A DNA stretch of 64,000 nt from Enoplolaimus lenunculus (taxonomy: Eukaryota; Nematoda; Enoplea; Enoplida; Thoracostomopsidae): positions 124,001 to 188,000 of the forward strand of contig JASANG010000613.1 of assembly GCA_030248215.1 (NCBI GenBank). Direction: 5' to 3'. Both the position numbers and the translations under genes were made by a program. Below, in pieces: positions 58,334 through 64,000 of the stretch (position 1 is the stretch's first letter; each line of letters begins with the position of its first letter). A model generated the notes under the pieces. That model was not told the origin of the DNA, did no database searches, and was given only the letters and a program-made list of their open reading frames with translations.

Positions 58334-58716
58334 GATAAAAGTTATTTCCTTGAAATATTTAAATTTGATATATCACATAAAAACTCCTGTTTTATAGTTT
58401 TCTGATATTTTAAATTTGATTTTTTTGTCTCATGGTATATTAGTTCCACAGAAAAAAGGGCTTGATGTGTAGAGTCTAAATTTCGAAGAACACTATTAAA
58501 ATATCGGTTTTTAAACTGAATTGGCAAACTTTTAACAATAATTCACTAAGTGAGAGTATCTTTAACACTCAAATACTAATGTGCATCGGGTGACCTTGGC
58601 TTACTGGCCCTTTATCGGTACATCCCCGTAACTCTCCGTGTTTTCGATATTTAAATTTTAACTGAGTGCTTGATGTATAATAAAAGCTAGCGTTATTTTG
58701 AATATTTCTTGCAAGG

Positions 58717-58939
58717 TAGGGTACAACCGGAGGGGAAGAAAAACCAGCGACGGAGGTGGGCATTTTTGCAGCAGCCGGAAACAAAGCAAAATTAGGTAAT
58801 AAAAATGATGCTGAACGTGCAAATTGTGAGGATAATCTGCATATCTTCGCATAAATCATTTATATTTCACTAGTAAAATTCACGGATCCTACGGCAAAAA
58901 TTTTACCGCAGCCGCCTTCAGACGCTCGGTTGCACCCTG
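58717..58939 (+). mobile_element. hAT-like MITE, GCCGGAG type
   Basis: Starts TAGGGTACAACCGGAGG, ends CTCGGTTGCACCCTG. The target duplication is weak (5 of 8). It lies upstream of the lactonase gene. Confidence 0.5.
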
Positions 58940-59321
58940 ATGTAAAGACAATTTCGAGTTTTAACCCGTTTCTGTACTGAGTACTGTAGTGACTTAAATA
59001 AGGTTTCAGACGTTGGGCTGTACCCTCGTGTAAAAACAACTTCAAGCTTTAACAGTTTTCTGCACTGAGTACTGTAGTGCAAACAAAAAAGTATTTCTGA
59101 ATTTATTCACAAAAGTATTTTCTGTTGCAAGTCTAAAAAGTTTTTGTGATATTTAAGACAATTTTTCTAAAAATAACTGGAAAACGCTACTTTTCAGACA
59201 TTATTTCAGAACTTTTTAGAAAACTTTTCTGTTATAAAAGAAATACTTTTCAAGTGCACCTTGCTAATTATATTTCTCAAATGTAAGAAATTTTTTCTAA
59301 AATATCAAAAATATTATTTGA

Positions 59322-59633
59322 GTGTGACTCAAATAAAAGAGGTAATAAGAAAGTCCGTAAGCGGATAGTCCCTAACCCCAAATTAGTCAATAAATGTCAG
59401 TTATACCTAATTGTATTACATACCAGGAACATATAAAGTTGAGTTCGAAATTGTAAAGCAAAGTTAAGTTTTGAAAGTAAATTCCTAAGTATAACCTCGC
59501 ATTATCGCTCAAGTTTTGATACAAGACAAATAAACGTTTAATTCAACGGATAGCTGCAATACAGGATATATATCAGTAGCCAAGGTTGGCAACTATCAGT
59601 CCCCTCCCACATCCTATTCAGGTCACTACAGCA
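59322..59633 (-). mobile_element. Tc1/mariner-type MITE, second copy
   Basis: Reverse-oriented, shortened copy of the 57352 element, sharing TTATCGCTCAAGTTTTTGATA-like sequence and ending TCACTACAG. The left end has decayed. Confidence 0.65.
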
Positions 59634-60211
59634 TCGGTCACTGCAGCATCATTTACACGTGTCACTCCTTAAGGAATAAAATAAGCCTAGTGTGCAAACA
59701 CTTAGCACAAGAAACAAAATGTTTATAATATTAATTATCAGTTCAATAATGCACTTCAGAAACATTAAAAGTAACACTTGTGTCTTATCTGTGAATGTGA
59801 ATGCAGGTCACATAGCTATAAAAACCTGTGCTTTTTGTGATCACCTACAACAGAGTATCAAAATATATATTCTATATATACGGCCCTTTGATTGTCCGAG
59901 AGCAGTGCTAAAAGATTGAAGTTGTTTTAACAACGTTCATTTCAATTTAACTTTGCCATCTAAAGGTATTCCAGTCTCAACCACATTCTATAGTGTATAT
60001 TGAACCAGTGATGCGGATATCGACCTACACCCGTAGAAAAGGTGACAAATCGCATCTGCCATGCGATTTCAAAATATCTTACTCCTTTGAAGCAATCCAA
60101 GTTAAGCATTGCATTCTTCACGCCTATTGACAGTTTTCCTTATATGTGTCTATAAGCGTGCATTTGCTCGAAAATGATTGAGTTTCAAGCTCATTCGCAC
60201 GCTTAGGCTTA

Positions 60212-60775
60212 CAAGGGCGGATCCAGGGGCTGATGGGGGATGCATTCGCCCACCGGCTGCCAAGTGTAAATTCTTCTCGGGTTTAAAATCAAACTTAAGG
60301 CAACTCATTTTTTATGTGTTTTGGCAAGTTATAAAATGCGTCTGGCTTCTCGCTCGCTTCACTCGCAAGTTTGGGGGTATCCTATTCCCTGTCTACTCTG
60401 GCAATGCAAGCAAGTTTCTAAAAGGTGAAGAATATAAAATGCAAGTTTGGCTACAGAGGGGCTGCCCTTCCTGCATCCGTCTGCCTATGGACTTCATAGC
60501 CTATGCGCGAACCTATGTGTACACCTAAACTTTAGCCTAAAGCGTAGGCTCAAGCTTAAGCCTAAACCTGTGTCTAAGCTTAAACTCCCGAATAGCCTAA
60601 GCTTTGGGAATTTGGGATATTACACGGGAAATTAGGATTTTGTGTAATTGGGATATTTAGGAAATTGAGAGAGACCTGTTCTTTACATGGGCCAGTGTGT
60701 GTGACTTGTGCCAAGACTTTAACATTTTCGACTTGTACATCCCCCCACCAGAAATTTTTGGATCCGCCACACTGG
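60212..60775 (+). mobile_element. putative hAT element with GGGCGGATCCA tips in a TTAGGC tract
   Basis: Left end CAAGGGCGGATCCAGGGG, right end TTTTTGGATCCGCCACACTG. TTAGGC-like sequence flanks both sides, so the exact duplication cannot be fixed. The same tip motif recurs near 48190, 51150 and 55340. Confidence 0.5.
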
Positions 60776-60789
60776 GCTTAGGCTCAGGC

Positions 60790-60986
60790 ATTAGGAATAT
60801 ATATGCATATGCCACTGTAATGACCCTGTTCTATATATACATTGGCCAAAGTTACAAGAACGACACATTTATAAAACACGAAAATTGTTACTTTACTAAT
60901 ATTGCCGGACCCTGCAGCCAAAGCTATCTGGAAGGGATTTTGATATTTACCAAAGCCGTAGACAGACGGCCTCCGGTTGCACCCTG
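60790..60986 (+). mobile_element. right-end fragment of a GCCGGAG-type hAT MITE
   Basis: Ends CCTCCGGTTGCACCCTG. The left end was not found. Confidence 0.4.
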
Positions 60987-60999
60987 ACACCTGATGAAG

Positions 61000-61430
61000 T
61001 GTGCCCAATAAGAGGGGTGGGTTCGCCATTTTGAGTCCCAATCAATAGGAGTCCGTATCCCTATAATAAGAGTCCATAAGCGGATAGAATCCCTAAACGC
61101 TAATTAGAGCCCATAAACGTCAATTATCCCTAATTGTATTGCATACCTGATTCCAGGACCAAATAAAGTTGAGTTCGGACCTTTAAAGCATACTTAAGTT
61201 TTGAATGTACATTCCTGAGTATAACCTTGCATTATCGCTCAAGTTTTTGATACAAGACAAGTAAACGTTTAATTAAATGGATAGTTGCAAAACCGGATAT
61301 ATTTCCATAATGAAGGGCGACAGGGCGGTTAAAAATAATATAACAGTCCGTAACCGAATAACAGGGGGTACCCTCTGGAGAGGCCAAATAAGTATCAGTC
61401 CCCCCTGTCATTCGGGTTACTACGGCACAA
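61000..61430 (-). mobile_element. Tc1/mariner-type MITE, third copy
   Basis: Reverse copy of the 57352 element. It runs from CCAATAAGAGGGGTGGG to CATTCGGGTTACTACGG, and the end tips have changed. Confidence 0.7.
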
Positions 61431-62379
61431 TAGATCAAACCATTATTCTATAAGAGAACAATGTAACGTATTAACATTAAAGCAAACATAATTAAAGTCC
61501 TTGGTTGAAATTTTTATCCGCGCTTCAAAATCCTTTGCCTCCGGGTACACCCACGTCATAAAGTTGCTACCCATCCCGCGTTTGTTCGCGAGTCGCTTGC
61601 AATTTTGATTACACTATCCGACTCTTTCTAATAGAGCCAAAAAATTCAAGTTGTCTTTTCATTAAATTTTTGTGCCCACGTACGCATAAAATAGAGGCTT
61701 CCCGTTTTCAAAGACGGTAAATCTACAGCTAAGCGTAGAGCACAGGCACTCATGTTGGGAGCTACATATTTCACGGTTTGGTAGAACAAATCACAAGCAC
61801 AGGTTTTAAAATATGAAATTGAAAAGTTCAAAAGGCTCAATTTGCCTCAATTTGGTGGTGAAAATTCGAATTGTATAGGTTGGTTTGGAAAACACGAACG
61901 TCGAAAATTCAAAAATCTAAGCTCTCCCGATTTGGTGTTGAAAATCTGAAATGCAGGTTTTGTCCGAAAAACAAGAAAAGTGGAAAATTTAAAAAGCTGG
62001 GTTTTTGCCGGCTTGATCAATGTTACTTTTATGAGTGTAACTAAGCGTATTCCTAAGCCTAAGCCTATTAGCCTCAGCGTTGCAATAGTGTGTTTCTAAA
62101 CCTTGCTTAAAGCGTTGCAAAAGTGCGTTTCTATACCTAAGCGTAAACAAAAAATGTAATCCAGAATCTAAACCTACTCTTTTTACAGACCGACCAGAAA
62201 CCTGGAAACCCCTAAATATAACATTGACTTCCGGTTTTGTAGAGAAGATGGAAAGTGTATCCGTTTACATCATACAAGAGTCGCATTAGTGCAAATGGCC
62301 TTGCTTAGGGTTCCATGATTTGTCAGTGAGGTTCAGGCGATGGCAGCCACCCCCTTGCATGGAATATAAAAATTACTCC
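61431..62379. other. non-coding spacer
   Basis: AT-rich with short CCTAAGC patches near 62045. Nothing else recognised. Confidence 0.35.
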
Positions 62380-62890
62380 TACAATGCCAGACCTTTGGAA
62401 TTTTGTTCGTTTTTTTCGTTTTCCAAAACGAATTGACACCTCATACTTTTCGTGCGTCACCGGGGAAAACTATATGCGTTATAGATTTTTCCACATTTCC
62501 CGTTTTCCAAACTTTACCTCAAAATTTCCCAAACGAACAAAAGGAAACAAAGGTATACGTTTGAATTTTTAACGTTTTCACCTTTTGCGTTTTCGGAACT
62601 TTGCCCGGTTTTTCAATGTTCCCTATACCAAACCAAAACCAATGACAAACCTATGCACTTGAATATTCCACATTTTCCGTTTTCCGAACCGAACTAGCAC
62701 GTGGTGATTTTGCTTTTGAACAATCTAAAACATGTTCCCATGCCTTCCGGAAAGAAAAAGCTTATGTTTTAAACTTTTCCACTTTTTCCACTTTCCTAAA
62801 TTTGCCTGTCATTCCAAAATTCGTTACCAATTCGAAGAAACACGTTTGCGAACTTTTCTACTGTTCAAACTTATCGAACTTTACTAACTT
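62380..62890 (+). repeat. degenerate TTTTCC-rich repeat
   Basis: About four diverged units of roughly 105-120 bp built around CACATTTTCCGTTTTCC, strongly pyrimidine-biased. No coding signal. Confidence 0.5.
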
Positions 62891-62940
62891 TTATAATAGT
62901 CATTACAGGTTTGGCTTGTTCAGATTGTATAAAATTGAAC

Positions 62941-63459
62941 ATGCATCAACTTTGCACTCACAGCATGTCGAATATTCATAGCAACAGAAACACGCAAATT
63001 TTGACTGCTGATGCAAAAGGTATTGAATTGAAAACATTTTAGAAGATCACTCTAGTAACACCGTTAAAACTACAGTATTGCGCTTTGCCCGTCTCAGGCC
63101 ACGATAATGGAGACCAAAAAGCGGCCAAAAGTACGGAGAAAGATTGGCCTAATCAGGAAGAAGCGGTACAGGCGGATGGGGGAGGAAATATCGGCATAGG
63201 CAAATGTTTCAAAAGGAACGATGGACCAAGGCAGACGCTTTCGAGGGAAACATCTGACTGGAAAAAATCGGTCTGTCACACCGAAATGTGCGTTAAATGT
63301 AACTGGTTTAAATTATCTTTTGTTAACTAATGGTTAGCATAGTGATTGCAAAAAGATAAACTTCCAAAATCCCGAAAAAAACGAAAAACTTTCGCGACCG
63401 AAATTAAAAACGCCAGCAAAATTTATACTGGAATCCACGCCAGCAGTTGTCTCTCGGAG
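62941..63459 (+). CDS. candidate first exons of an unrecognised gene running right
   Basis: Three possible exons splice in frame: 62941-63019 (ATG start, aaaag/gtattg donor), 63098-63287 (acceptor gtctcag, weak donor at-gtgcgt) and 63343-63459 (acceptor catag, strong donor ggag-gtatgt). The product is hydrophilic and Lys-rich, with TEKDWPNQEEAVQ in exon 2 and RPKLKTPAKFILESTPAVV in exon 3. It matches no family I recognise. Exon 3 is read in a different frame from a longer but less protein-like ORF. The model would continue beyond the window or into unrecognised exons. Confidence 0.25.
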
Positions 63460-64000
63460 GTATGTTTCGTGTTATTACCAGAACAGTTTTTACTATCATC
63501 CATCGTTATCAATTTACAAACGCGTATTTTTTTATTTTACTCTAATCAATAAGTACGTTTTGGTAAATTACTGATTTCTATATACTACAATTCTACAACG
63601 AGATATTTCATATCATAGAACAACCGTAGGCGAATAATGCCGCAGTCGGACGATGCCACAAATTACCGGCCACAAAATTCAAACTTGAGGAAAAATTCGG
63701 TGATTAAAATAATGTATAATTCGCAAATTTTAACAATATCTACAACGTCTTGCCAAAATTATATTCCTGAGTCTGTGCATTGACAAATCTACGCCATTAA
63801 AAATTCAAAAAATAGCATCAGTGACACTAACGCAATTTTATATAGTGAACTAAACAAATTTCGAAATACGAGAAAATTCACCATCGAAATTGCCAGAAAC
63901 TCCAGCAAAAAGTATACTGAGGCTCCAGTCAAACGTCTACTCTGAACCGGAATGCGTTGTAGAAACCTAGTTTCATAGAGTAGGTACTGCACCAAATAAG
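63460..64000. other. right end of window, repeat-derived
   Basis: Decayed GCCGGAG-type MITE sequence from about 63600. No exon recognised after the possible donor at 63459. Confidence 0.35.

Overview
The window looks like nuclear DNA from an invertebrate animal. It is AT-rich, its genes are split by many introns, and both introns and spacers are full of short DNA transposons. The animal affiliation rests on the genes: a CPEB2-4/Orb2-type RNA-binding protein, a YANK/STK32-type kinase and the kinetochore subunit SPC25. I cannot assign a phylum. All gene names come from protein motifs recognised by eye; no database search was run.

Layout: 1-6484 is repeat-rich sequence plus the CPEB 3' flank. 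6485-25220 (minus) is a ten-exon CPEB gene whose exons join in phase into 896 codons plus a stop, with a glutamine tract, two RRMs and a C-terminal zinc domain. 25221-30861 is a spacer with a pyrimidine-skewed minisatellite and an array of E2F-like sites. 30862-41479 (plus) is a six-exon SPC25-like gene of 240 codons; a tRNA-like repeat doublet lies in intron 1 and an antisense LINE in intron 2. 43056-50601 (minus) is a six-exon STK32 kinase that lacks its starting exon. 53.1-54.5 kb holds two adjoining minisatellites. 55417-58333 (minus) is a four-exon 6-phosphogluconolactonase-like beta-propeller gene of 386 codons. 59-64 kb is mostly repeats, with a weak candidate gene start near 62.9-63.5 kb.

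The most striking non-gene signal is a hAT-type transposon population. Elements start with CAGGG or a close variant, end with the complement, and are flanked by 8-bp target duplications. I read sixteen with usable duplications, nine of them exact, in several sequence families. Some are nested in each other, in a LINE and in a 2.2-kb inverted repeat, so the order of insertion can be read. Other signals are a Tc1/mariner-type MITE family with TA duplications, inverted repeats carrying many ATGCAAAT octamers, and TTAGGC tracts inside the window.

The four genes are not an operon and share no obvious pathway. CPEB and SPC25 are divergent across a 5.6-kb spacer. SPC25 and STK32 converge about 1.6 kb apart. 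The lactonase lies upstream of the kinase on the same strand.
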